Positions 38,064-50,434 of a stretch of 64,000 bases of DNA are shown here, in pieces. A model generated the notes under the pieces. It had not been told where the DNA came from. It made no database searches and saw only the letters and a program-made list of their open reading frames with translations. A program made the translations under genes and the position numbers. The stretch spans positions 2,110,001 to 2,174,000 of the forward strand of contig CM074135.1 of NCBI GenBank assembly GCA_037178625.1. Direction: 5' to 3'. This DNA comes from Skeletonema tropicum. Its lineage: Eukaryota > Bacillariophyta > Thalassiosirophyceae > Thalassiosirales > Thalassiosiraceae. Numbering within the stretch: position 1 is the stretch's first letter; each line of letters starts with the position of its first letter.

Positions 38064-41000
38064 TTAAGAATCAAACTCCTCATTGCTGTCATCTGATCGG
38101 AGAAGCATCCAATACTTCGCCCACCAACCACTCTCATCAAAACTTTTCTCGAGGAATCCAACTTTATACCCTTTCAGTACTTCCACACTGGACGTTTGAC
38201 TGATGTTATCGGCAAGACTGCATGCAAATGAATTTGTTTCAATACTGATCATTACTCGACCAGTTTGCATGCTATTTGGGACTGCACCCCATCCGACGCA
38301 AATGAGAATGCCACCAGGATGTAGCACAGCGTTGCTGGTATCATACTCAATTGTATGAATGACGTGACAGGGGGACCCACCTTCAACCAAGTTGGTTGAC
38401 TTTATTTGGATCGATTCATTTGTCGCATTTATCAAGCCAACGACGACACAACGCCGCGATGACAAGCCGTAGAAGAGTTGAGTCAATGAGTTGATGATCA
38501 GCCATGACACTTGGTCCAGGTCGCGAAAATAATGCGGCATGAAGCTGCCTAAAAGATTTATTCGATCATGACAACTCTGAATGATGCTCTCTTCGTCAAA
38601 CAATTCATCCAACTCCTTTGGAATGTTGAGGCTTCCAAAAACATGACCACTTTGATTGACTTTGATGCCTTGTAAATCTGTGAAGGACGCCCCAACCAGG
38701 CTAGAATGATCTAACTTCAAGTTCAAGAGTTCCCAAAGGGTGGAGAATTCATTCTGTCTCATTCTCAGCACATGTGATTGAGTCCCTTGCATGCCGAAGA
38801 CGTCGATTTTCATACCACCACGAACAGCTTCAAAATAAGCAATTTCTTCCCAATTGATACATATTGGCTCAATCGACTTGTTCTCGATAATCCAGAGATA
38901 CTTCTCGCTTGCAATTATGAGGTGATGACGAGTCAGGATGTGGTCAAGATAAACATCATCCACTGTCTCTCCTTTCGTTACTTGTTGCTGGATTTTCGCC
39001 GCCATTTCATCATAAGAAACGAGCTTGGATTTACTGTCAGACGCAGAGGGGGCATTGGGGAGTGCTCGGCGCAGCCTCTTGTTGTCTTTCAAAGAGGTCG
39101 CCGTGGTCGCCTCTAAACCGTGATTCATTACGACAACTGCCGCGTCACCTAAGCCAACAACTGGCTTTACCAGTGCACCAAAGATACCCAAACCAGCACC
39201 AATGACTAAGCCAGACGCTCCTTGTCTTGAAAAGTGAACTTTAGGCTGAGCTATGATCCCAGACGCAGCAGATTGGAAGCCTCTAACGACATTTCTTCCG
39301 GCAATTGCAAGCGTATCATGTACTGTCCGTTGAGCAGACTTAGTGTACATCAGCTGTTTTTGGAATAGATTTCGTTCTCCTATGAATGCTTCGTCAGAAG
39401 TAAGAGAAGCAAGATTGTCACTCAAAAGATATGTCACATCAGCTGCTCCGCGAACGAAAGCAACAACTACTCCTCGAGCCAATGAAAATGTACCGGCTTC
39501 GAGTCCCGTCAAGAATTCCTCTGGGCCGTGCACAAGCCCTTGTATAGGTTCATAGAAGAAGTCTTTGACACCAGAGCCTACATTGCTGAGAAAATCGGCA
39601 GGGACTTTAAGAATTGTCAAACTACCCAAAATAGAAAACATTTGGTTTGAAAGCTGTGACGAGTAGTGCGTGCCGATAATGCCGACAAGACTTTGCGACG
39701 ATTCAAACGCGTTGCTCACGATGAAAGAAGTAAAAATTATCGGGGCGTTTGTTATCGACGCCATATCTCGGATGAATTGGATTGCAATAAAATCTTCGGC
39801 GACTGGATCCACACCTTGTACCTCCTGTTGAGTGTAGGTTAGAAAGAATCGGACTGGATGAATGTGCAGATGCTCAAGGTAGATCCTTCCTGTGTTTGCA
39901 GTGTAAGCCATCTTTTCAATTTCGTGGGATGCTTTGACACGTACACGGGAATATCTTGCTGATAGCTTTGTGGTGAGAGCTGCAATCCAGTCCTCATTTA
40001 TATTATCCTCGCGAGATCGATGAAAAGGGTGGAGTAATCGCGATATTGTCTCGGCAGTCCTGTAAAGCATCAGCACTGAGTCAGTGATGTGATTGCAAAA
40101 CGACGCTTCAAAATGAGCCCATACACAGAAACTTACTTTCGATCAAGGCTGATATCAAGGTCAAGAAGCTTGAATGCGGCATAGCTCAACACCATCGTCG
40201 CTTCATCATCTTGTAACCTTCGAACCAAGGTAATGTGTAGAAACTCTTCCTCATTCAATTTACTGGACAGCTGAATGGACGAGAGAATATTTATGTACAT
40301 GAATGTCAGAGGAAAGAAATATTGACTCGAAGACAGAGAACACTTATACTCACCAGAACGCGATGATCGGTATCGAACATGAAATTGTCAACCTGAATTC
40401 TCGCCAACTTCATTTCCAGTTCGTGAAAGCCCTCCCTAGATTGGGCAACATTGACCTTCCAATCCTCTACACTCACAAGAAAAATCTCCCGGGCCGAATC
40501 AACAAGAGAGGCATTGTCAACCACACTTACTGCAATTCCAGGAAGATCAACATTGAGAGAGAAGGCAACAAAGTCTTCGGGAATCCCTGCTGCAAATTCA
40601 TCATAGCTAACAACTCCGTCATCACAGCTAAACAAGACAACTTTTGTCGACCTATCTGCTTGCACCGTGCAACACAATTCCTCCCCATCGGATATTGCAC
40701 AACTAGCGCTATAACCAACCATATCGACATCGACATTAGTCGCACGTTGCAAAAGTAAATCGCTTTGATTTACACTCCACTGTAAAATATGAGACTTCTC
40801 TGGGTTGCAGAAGCCGAAGACTTTTGATTCACCTGGTCTCAGTGACCACACAAAGTCATTATGGCAATCGTCATCATACTCATGAGGATCGAAACCTGGT
40901 CCACACTGTGGTAGAAAGTTGTCAACAAATGATAAATTTTGACTTTGCTGCGAGGCTTGTTGGTCGATATTTGGAGAGAGAAGCTGAGCACAAAATACTG

Positions 41001-44000
41001 TTTTTTGCGATGTGTTTCTGAGAAGATAGAGCGGGTTTTGATCCTCGTTTGACGCCCAAACCACGACAACCACAGCCGAATCTTGCCTCTTCGTGGCCAA
41101 GCGAACTTCACATTGAACCACCAGCGTCCCTTCTGTTGCAGTGGGGATCCTGATGGATGTGATTCCAATCTTGTCGAGCTCAATCCCCCCCAATGTCCAC
41201 AAATCAAGGGCTGGAGCAACTGAGAAACGAATTTTGGGTAGAAGTTGCGAGTCCATGCCGCTGATATGCATACACGATTGTTTGGCAATGTGCGTGTTGA
41301 AATCCAGTGCACCTTCTTGTGCGACATAAATATCCTCTCCAATGAGATTCACCAACTGGTATCGTGGGTAAAATGCAATTATACTTGTGCGAGAAAATAA
41401 CGACGGACATCTTGTGACATTGTAAGCCAGCTCAAATCTTTTCGATTCATTGAGGTCGTCAACACTGATCGCAGTTTTGACCGACTCAGGCATCGGTTTA
41501 TCTACATCAATTGAGGACGACCAATTCGATGATGAATCATCACAGCATACTGAAAAGGAAATTGTTTTCTCCGCAGAGAAAAATAGAGTCATCCCACACA
41601 TTCCTAAGCTCCACTCGTGACCATCTGCCTTCATTTCTGACTCAGGAATCTCTCTTTGTAGATTTCGTGACGGGTAAGTTTTACGAAGAGACTCTGCTTC
41701 TAGCTGAGATCCCACTTTGGTTCCACATGCGAAGTTGAGCCCTAAAGCACTCTTGTCGATGATCCAGTATTGCGCATAAAATCTTAAAACCGGGACGGGA
41801 CCAGGATCAACACTCATGATCAACTGGAGCTGTGCTCCACCATCGCAGATGTGCTCAAGTTGTAACACCGTCTTCATCTCGTTTGCATATGGATCATCGC
41901 TGGAAGTTTCGTAAAGTGTACACTGAGACTTCTCTGTAGGCAGCCATGTACTCGTGTTTGACTCACGATTAATGATCATAGTCCACCTTGACCACTGATA
42001 CCCTGGAACCTTTATTGACAGATGGGGTCTCATTCGGCAGTCGACTGAACAATGCGTGTCAATCCCTGTGCCGACTGTTCTTTCTTCTGTCCGCTCAATA
42101 CTGCCTTTCCTAAGCTCACCTAACTGGATTTGCAACTGACAAGGCAGAAGATTGAGAACAGTTAGTACTGGCTGAATGATAATATCTACAACTCCTTTCT
42201 CGCTTCGAAGGTGCAGTAGGAAATGATATGTCTTCTGAGAAAGGTCGCAGCGAAACGATGTCCGTATGATTCTATTGGATGTAAACCCAGTTGGGATTAT
42301 CATAATTGATTGTGATATTTCATCTTCACTACTGTATGACACAGAAGAGGCCAATCTTATAAAAGATGTAAATGAGTGAAGTATTGGAACGCAAAGCGAT
42401 TGGGCTGGTGCGACGCTACCAAGCAAAATTTGTTCGTCGTGTGAGTGAGGAAGGCTCCAGATTGAAAGCGACAGAGAAGTATCATTGACGACTCTGAAGC
42501 GACTCCTTGCCTTCAAAGAAGTTCTTCCGGATTCTTTTGAGATGTCCAAGACCATGTAAAAGTTGGTCAGCGCATCCGATGTCGTAGGCTTCCTCGCTGC
42601 CCTCGTTCTTGTCCACCGTCTTCTTCGACACGAATCGCCTCTGATGTATCGCCGACGAGTCTGATTGAATGCACCGAAATCCGTTGCGTATTCCCAGCCA
42701 TCTGCATCAGTTCCTTCTTCGATATCAACCTCCCAATCGTTGATCCAGAACCAGCTACTGTCGGGTAATTTTACTGAATGCTTTGTACGTTGAATAGTAC
42801 AACTTGTGTCTGACCACTCTGGCGCATCACCCTCAAGATGATAAGGGGGCAGCCATAGTCTCCCGTTCACAGATACTAATGCTGGAGACCATACATTGGA
42901 ATCTAGCAGATCGTGCCCTTTTTCAATATCAAATACATCGCTTATGTCAGGACGGAGCCTTTGATTTTCCATGACGAACTCCACCACGGGTTCTACTTCA
43001 AAAGACTCGTAGGATCCCATGCGAAACATTGACGGGCTTGATCTAGACGCCAACTTTGCCAATGACAAGCTGCAGCAGTTGTGATCAATATTATCTGACA
43101 CAAGTGTGAGCGTATAGTTTCTGAAGGAAGAATCAATCGAGCACGTATCGCCGGGGGAAACAACTGCGCTGTCGATTATCCCTGAGTCAACCAGTTCACC
43201 TCCGTTATGGATAAGTTGCACTTCAAGACCGGTCTCATTCGTGAAGAAAAAACGTTTGCCACCGTTACTTTGCTCCATATCACCAAGTGAAATATTCTTC
43301 ACTTGTTCGATTCTTGCAATTTCTTGTATCATGATAGCTGAGGAATTAGTGCGAATAACATCACTACTAGATACCGAAACCATTACTTCAGATGGCAACA
43401 TTTCCATGGTAGCAATGAATTCATTTGAATCCATCACATCTTCCCATTCTAATGCGCAAGGGTTGAAAAATTTCACTCCAAGTTGCAAACTCAGATCGAC
43501 AAGAAAAGCGGCACAACCTTCGACGTTGACTTTCAGAAGATTGGCATAGACGTCTAGAAATGGACGCACATCATGCTTCGGCTTAAATGAACGCATTACC
43601 ACAAATGAAAATGAATGGAGTTCTACTCTGACAGTTGTAGCAATGCCTGAGCCTTTCTTCTTTGCATGTACGAATGGCGTCAATTTCTTTCCAACATCCC
43701 TTCTGGACACAAGATTGAGTTTCTCCAATACTTTCCGTGTTACACTGGTAATGACCTGGATATCATGTGGTACGACAGAGATCCTCATAGACTCAACATC
43801 GAACGACAAATCTTGTGATGTAGCACGGCCCTCTCTCTCCGTCTTGCGAACCACTCGTGCATCAGCACTGGTGGGCGCAACTAGCATTTTAGATTTGTTA
43901 GTCAATTCGACTCGATCAAAGGATTTGTTGATCGAAGCCGCAAAGTCTTTAACGCTCACGTGTTGGGTTCTCGATCCGCTACCATCTTCGTTCTCGATAC

Positions 44001-47000
44001 TTTGACCGATGAATGACGCCTTCGTGAGGATTTGAATTACGTAGTCACTCCGTGTAGAGTTACGATGGAAGGTGAAGTCAGATGCAGGGCGGCCTAGCAG
44101 GATTGTAGCATCTTTCATTGCCACCCTGAAGACAAGAGAGGAATCGCTGCTGCTATTGTTGCCGCTGGTTCTGTTGGTAATACTTGCTCTGGCGATACGC
44201 CCGCCCGTGTGCACTCGCCGTTCCATCTCCTTCGATATCAAAACTCCACACTCAAAAATTCTTTTTACTGCTCCTGCACAATCCTGGATTGATGTTGGAG
44301 TAATCTTTATGATTGCAGGCATAATGTCAACCTCAATTTCATCTCCATGATTTTCCCCGTCGTGAAAGAGACACCCTTGAATAAAATCTGACGCTACAAG
44401 GTCCAAATTTCTGGACTCTGATACTGGTGTTACCGGGAAGATTGATAATGAGGTGGGTGTGCGGAGAGGAGTTTGGTACGAACTAGAGCTTTCTTTCTTG
44501 CGGTTCGGTGTGCGTGGGGCTTCATGAGAAGAACTAAAAAATCCATCAACTCGTGCCTGTTCTAGAAATCTTGATGCAAAAATTTGTTCAGCTCCTGATT
44601 TGAGTCTTCTAGTTCCTCGTTCTGCTTCTGCAAGTTGCACATTGGCATCACTGACGGAAAAACGGGAGAATGACTTCACCCCCATGCTTCTTTTGTGAAT
44701 CCTAATACAGCGAATACCTACAAGGTAACTGCGATTTGTGTTTTCACTACCCAATGGTACGGATTCTGTTGCTGAATAGCTTTCCAAGAGCATTTCCACA
44801 GACTCCACAAAGATGCGGAGATCTGTGGCACGTAACTGTGAAGTTGATGTATCCGCTGTGTTCCCTTTTGCAGAGTAAAGATTTGCTTTGGCGAGAACTC
44901 CGGACTCTGTAATTTGCTTCATTCTTGACACCCCCGTAGCGAGTAATCGTCCCAGGGCTTTTGCTAGCTTTTCCACATCAATGAGATTCAGGTGAATCGC
45001 TCCAACCGTTACAGATACTTTCCCAGCGCCGATTCCGTCTAGAAGAGGTAAACGATCTTCAACAATATCTTCTATGTCGCCAGAGTGCCCACTTTGTCCG
45101 TTGATACGTATCTCGAATGGTTGAACAATATTCACAAATTTCTTTTCCGCACGCATAAGAAAGGTCAAATCATTTTTGTCAGACCTATCACCCCATCCAT
45201 AAATCTCCCGAGCAAGCATAATATTGATGTTCCCCACATCTACATCGATATCAGTCTGCATTGACTGTCTCGGCTTCGTTACATTCATTGTGAGTCGTCC
45301 AGCATCGAGAAGAAGGGCTCCAGCTTTGAGCTCCCTGCTAACAGGAATCCACAATTTAGGAGCACTAACGTCAAGAGTAAGGGAGAAAGAAGTCGGGTAC
45401 AGCAAGGCAATTTGGGCTCTATGGGCACCCGGCGTCGTGGCATTCTTCAATTGGCTGATGAACCGGCTGACGCTCATCACGCTTGCACTCCAATCTAAAA
45501 TAAAACTAGCACATTCTTGACTCCAGAACACTGTTGCAGGATGTGCAGTCAGATCCAATGAAAAATCCAACCCATCTGCCCTTGCAACTACTCGACAAAC
45601 GGAACCATGGAAAGGGAGAGCTGCATTCAACCTTCTCTGTAAGACTGGTGGCTCATCAATAAGAGCCTCGCTTGATTCACAGGACGAGCCTATGTCTGGT
45701 AATGCGTTCTTTTCCACTTCTACTGTCAGCACCTTGCTTCTTGTTTCTTTTGAAGTCACCAAGTCGAAAACGTCGAACCTGGTGATGTCAAATGTAATCT
45801 CACTCTTTCCACTCCCTGAATCGTACGAAGTCCCTTGAAAATCAAGCTTTATCGTCACGGCTTTCCTCTTACTGGATCTGTCGAGCAAGCTCAGTTTTAG
45901 GCTGCACAAGTTTAGCTTGCATGTTGTATGAGTAGTCGGTGGTGCTGGTGGTAATGAAACATCATCTTCCTCCAGCAACGAAGGCACTCGTATTCTATCC
46001 TCATGTATTATAGACGAGTCTCTTCTCAGGAGGGATGTCGAAAAACCATCACTTTCTGAACCATGAAACGAGTTTGTTGACCCAGTAAGCGAGTTAAAGA
46101 GCCGTCGACCCACAGAAGAGGAGCGCTTTTGTATGAAGCTAGCCTTGGTAGATTGTGCACTCTTTGGTAGTGACAGAGATTCAAAACGCCGTGCTACAAC
46201 CCTTCGCAAGGCCAAAAGATGAAAAGAGATCAGAGTCTCAATAGGAAGCAAACTTTCTAGCTCAAGAAGTGTCCTACTTTCTGCTTTTGTCAGTCCACCA
46301 TGAAAGCCACTTTTTTCGCTTTCACACAAAAGGTTTTTCATCACCAACTCGATGTAGGGTCTGCGACATTGAACAATTTGCTTCACATCTGTCCAAGATC
46401 TTGACGTGGGATTGTGTCTAACACACGCAATAGCATACTGCCACCATAATCGTGGAACATGCGTTGGTGATTTTGTCGGCCTTTGGTGAAGCATGGTATC
46501 AAATCTTCGCTGGGCAAGAACGGCATCCTTTAAACGCTGGTATTGCCGATACTGCTGCGGTGTCAGATTGACTTCAATTTTTGACGGTAGAATCTCCACG
46601 AAATGCAGTGAGTCATCATCGTTTCCTTTACAGAAAGTTGTGTGCATGGCTTGTGAAAAATTTGTACAGATGCAGTCATGCTCATCAATGGAATCAGGGC
46701 CGAACTTTGTATCTCTGCAGGAGAGAGATCGTTTCACTTCAACACTGGGATCAATCCTACTCGACATTTGCTGCATTACTTCTGCGATACGTTGCTGACT
46801 AATCGATGCCGCAAGTGTCAATCGCCCAGTAAACAAATCACTTTCCGAAATTAAAAATGGTGGTCCATCATCCCAGTATATTGACAAGTCCTGAATATCA
46901 ATCTTCTTTCTCTTTGTATCGCTGATGTTAGATGCCTCCGAATCAATACTGCCCGATGATTCGTCCTGCGACACATTCCGTGCAGTTAAACTCTTCAGTG

Positions 47001-47930
47001 TCATTCCAAAGGCAAATGCTCTCTCATCTGATATCTCAGGTCTCGTAGACGATATAGTATTGTCTTTTGATCGTTCCAGCCCTCCCTCTGGCACTTCAAA
47101 TCTAATGTGCACATCACTAAGTGAAGAGACCAAATTGCCATATATTTTTGCTTTGAGTTTCCTCTTCAATGCTGGAATACGACCCTCTTTCTTGGTCTTC
47201 TTTGATGTGTCACCAATTCCAATACCGTCCTCATCATTATCATCAACACCAACATCATCCGACGAACTGTACTGCCGCCTTCTTCCACTATAACTCAAAA
47301 TATCCCCACCATCCTCTCCATTTCGTTCTTGCTGCTGCTGCTGCTGTTGTTGCATCATGAACTGCTGTTGATCCTCCTCCCCAGGTATCCTCCCCGAAAA
47401 GAAATTCCGTTCCAACCTCGCCAACGCCGCACGTTTTGCCCGTGTCCTCAACGACAATGATGAATCCACACCTCCTCCATAATACACCCGATTCGCAGTG
47501 GCAGGTAACAACGGTACACAAATCAAATGCATCCCCCGTATCTCCAATGATGTTGATTCGCCATCTAGATTCTTCCACGGGATGTTAATTTGTAACCGTC
47601 GTGCCCAGCAGGATAGTACACCAAATCCGGATAGACCAACTGCGCTGAGGATGTGACTTCCGATGAAATCTCCGTCTAGCTCGACATTGTCGAGTTTTAT
47701 TTTGCCTTTGATGGTGGATACTTTGAGTTTTTCTTTGGAGATGTTGAGGATGTATTCTCCTACGAGATCCTCTAGGACTGCAATAATATGTGAATGGAGA
47801 GAAAGCAAAGGGAATGATTGAGTGGAGTCAATGATTGAAAATACTCATGGATTCTTCGACTCCTATGAATCTCGATCGACAAAAATAGAGGAGCATCATT
47901 CTCACCTGCTGAAATGTATTGCTTCACCAT
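38064..47930 (-). CDS. VPS13: VPS13 (chorein) bridge-type lipid-transfer protein
   Basis: Four exons read from the top: 47906-47930 (25 nt), 40354-47777, 40137-40270 and 38064-40059; all introns are GT-AG (128, 83 and 77 bp). The total is 3192 residues. Exon 1 restores MVKQYISAVLEDLVGEYILN, and later IPWKNLDGESTSLEIRGMHL closes the chorein N-domain. A poly-Q stretch lies near residue 155. The middle has the VPS13 adaptor-binding region (FFFTNETGLEVQLIHNGGEL; repeated FRVVNDTSLSLSIWSLPHSH-type strands). Exon 4 has the C-terminal PH-like and DH-like parts. VPS13 forms a hydrophobic groove that moves bulk lipid at membrane contacts. The splice joins are by eye but all frames agree. The 3' end is convergent with the DTW gene. 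Confidence 0.9.
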
Positions 47931-48282
47931 TTCTATTTTGCCAATCAGAGCAACCGATTACAGCATAACCACCACTCCATGCGATGCATATTATAATCAT
48001 TCATTCGTATTGGTGGTGCTGGACGGCAGGGCCACTACATCAGGAGCCGTATCCCGTTACAATCTCTTCTGCTTCCGTCCGCTTCTGCATTCGCTGTTCG
48101 CAGGGATTTCTCTTTGATTGGGTTTTCTTATTTGAAAGGTACTTAATACCGGTGAGACGAAACGCGAGACGAGAGAGCCCTAAATGTGCTAGAAGAGAGA
48201 AGAGATAAGCAGTGTAGGCGCCTGCACGCCAGCTGAAAGAGAGGCGGTAACCGCAGGAAGTCGGGCATCATCGATTTTCGAG

Positions 48283-48324
48283 CGCCGACCCCATGCCTGC
48301 GAAAGGCAGGCGATGGGGTCGGCG
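48283..48324. other. Strong GC-rich hairpin
   Basis: CGCCGACCCCATGCCTGC at 48283-48300 pairs with GCAGGCGATGGGGTCGGCG at 48306-48324 across a GAAAG loop, with one bulged base in ~18 pairs. No known RNA family was recognised. It could be a structured RNA element, a transposon hairpin or a termination-like fold. Confidence 0.6.
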
Positions 48325-48618
48325 GCAGATTCGTCCACTATACAATACTCCATGTTGCTATTAAAAGCTATTTCTTTTCTTTCGCATTTCTAGCCGTTTC
48401 ATTGCTTAACCAGGCACCATTGCCTTATTCGATCAATCGAATTACTGTGTGACGCGAAACGACTGTAACATTTGTAACGATTCGACCTTTCCGGGTAACG
48501 AAATGTAACAAAAACGTAACACACTAGATAAATTTAAAATTCATTTGCGATTTATTAATAAGCCGTTCGCGGACAACGTGAATCGACAGGTCGTTCGCTA
48601 GTTCCCAGATTTTTTTTT

Positions 48619-48626
48619 TTTGGCGC
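48619..48626 (+). promoter_or_regulatory. E2F-type site TTTGGCGC
   Basis: A perfect TTTSSCGC match about 550 bp upstream of the second dsCYC start, next to a T-run. E2F/DP sites are common in cell-cycle promoters, but an 8-mer of this type can occur by chance. Confidence 0.3.
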
Positions 48627-49173
48627 TCGCGGGTCCCTCCCCGCACGCGCCGGTCTTTCGACGCCATCGGCGTAATTCACAGGGAGGGGTTAGGCGATTC
48701 GAACAAGAAATAACCCAAAATTAATCTTCATGATTCCTCGCACCACGCACCACCCAAGCAAGAAGCAAGACGATAGGGTTGTGACAAAGAGTGTGACGCT
48801 TACCGTCTCGTGGTCAAAACCAAACTGTGACACGAGGCCCATTTTTACATATTCCTACGTTGTACCTAGTACTGATCAGCAGTGATCAGCAAACACATAC
48901 AAATTCCCCTAAGTAAAGTGTCGTTACGACTTTCAAAGATCCCTATAATTGAGTCTCGTTTGCCTCGTCGTTTCCCGTCATTGCAAGCTCGAATTGATCA
49001 CCGCTACCACAATCTGATAGAATTATTACTCATTTCAATCTCCATTCTCCATCTTTCTCAACTCTACTCTCTACCACAGGAACCACTGCACAAGAACAAA
49101 TCACCTAAAGCCCCACACAACCTGCCACGTATCTATTTATATCTTCTTCTTCTGGATATTATTATCACTTGCA

Positions 49174-50229
49174 ATGAAGCCAACGGAGAACCTATCCAGA
49201 AACACAGAGGCAGTGGCCGCCACCCTCTCTGCCATGATAAAGAGAGAGTTCACTTCTTATTCATGCTATGAGGGGTATCTCAATCCATCTGATCCCACCA
49301 TGATCACAGCCGACGATCGCAAGAAATTAGTTGACTGGTGCTACGGCGTAGTTGACCACTGTCAATTCTCAAGAGAAACAGTGGCCTCGGCGATGGAGAT
49401 GGTCGACCGATTCCTCGCCATGCCCCTGCCCAGCAACTCCGCCGACGCCGCACGGGTGCGCGATGAGGCTCTCCGAGACCAAAGTAAGTTCCAACTAGTC
49501 ACCATCGCCGCATTATACATTTCCATCAAGGTCAACGATTATGTTGCTTTGTCAAGTGAACTGTTTTCCGAGATATGCAGTCAGACTTACACCGCAATGG
49601 AGATCGAAATTATGGAGAGCATATTGTTAAACGGCATCTCATGGCGTTGCCACGCTCCAACTCCAACCGCCCATAAAGTTGGGCTGTCCATTCTGTCCTT
49701 GATCCTGCCTTACGTGGACATCCCAGAGGTAACCTGGGCATACATCATGGATGAGATGAAGTATTTGTGTGAACTTGCTGTCCAAGACTACTACTTCTCG
49801 ACAAAACGTGCGAGTACCACCGCTTTGGCGGCCATATTCAACGTCATTAGTGACACAAGCACCGGGGGACGCTGGAAGGTTCTAGGTTCATTTTTAGGCG
49901 TCATTATGGAATGCTTCGACTTTGATGACTCCGAGCAGATCATTGCAGCCAGAAGAAGATTGCATTTCCTTACCAATACCAATCCAGGCACCGAAGAAGA
50001 CGAAGTATTGGACGATGAAAGAAGTATAGAAGAGTCGGTAATGACTTTAAAGGCATCAAACACCTCCTCCTCTGCCTCTGATAAGAGGAGAGATCTTGAA
50101 CTTGAAGGTTGTGATGAAAGAGATGGTATGGGCCAGGAACATGTTGTGTCACCAAATTCATCTCTACTTGATGTTGATGGCTCCATGTTTGAGGAGTTTC
50201 AAGGGCAAGACTCCCTCCACTTTTGCTAA
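49174..50229 (+). CDS. Diatom-specific-type cyclin (dsCYC-like), second gene
   Basis: ATG at 49174, 351 residues. The cyclin box (~residues 50-170) contains DDRKKLVDWCYGVVDHCQFS, VASAMEMVDRFLAM, FQLVTIAALYISIKV and LLNGISWRCHAPTP. The second fold follows (MDEMKYLCELAVQDYYFSTK, ASTTALAAIFNVI). The layout matches the cyclin at 7505: WCY.VVDH, VDR and SWR..P recur, so the two belong to one class, although identity is modest. It should activate a cyclin-dependent kinase. The box contains an insertion of ~15 residues (MPLPSNSADAARVRDEALRD). The C-terminal 80 residues are acidic and Ser-rich. A TTTGGCGC site lies upstream. Confidence 0.85.
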   Translation: MKPTENLSRNTEAVAATLSAMIKREFTSYSCYEGYLNPSDPTMITADDRKKLVDWCYGVVDHCQFSRETVASAMEMVDRFLAMPLPSNSADAARVRDEALRDQSKFQLVTIAALYISIKVNDYVALSSELFSEICSQTYTAMEIEIMESILLNGISWRCHAPTPTAHKVGLSILSLILPYVDIPEVTWAYIMDEMKYLCELAVQDYYFSTKRASTTALAAIFNVISDTSTGGRWKVLGSFLGVIMECFDFDDSEQIIAARRRLHFLTNTNPGTEEDEVLDDERSIEESVMTLKASNTSSSASDKRRDLELEGCDERDGMGQEHVVSPNSSLLDVDGSMFEEFQGQDSLHFC

Positions 50230-50434
50230 AAGCGAACACACATATGTACACACTTAGCTTATCGCGTTAGCTGCAGGTATCACATGTCTCCGATTTTGTT
50301 TAGCCTAACCAACATTTGGATACTTGTACAAAACATATATATATAGAAGACGCTTGATAATGATAACAACGAATAGCTAGTTTTGAATCAATTAGAAATA
50401 CTTAGGAACAGGATAATATAACAGAAATTTTAAA

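Larger units (their letters stand above)
47931..49173. other. Spacer between VPS13 and the second cyclin
   Basis: A divergent, 1.2-kb gene-free stretch. It holds a hairpin at 48283-48324 and an E2F-like site at 48619 (separate entries). A T-run (13 T) lies at 48609-48621. The segment at 47999-48155 resembles one at 52510-52645. Confidence 0.5.

Noticed and set aside
48660..48720. GTTCGAATC-like tRNA T-loop on the minus strand
   Set aside because: No paired T-stem, acceptor stem or anticodon arm around it.
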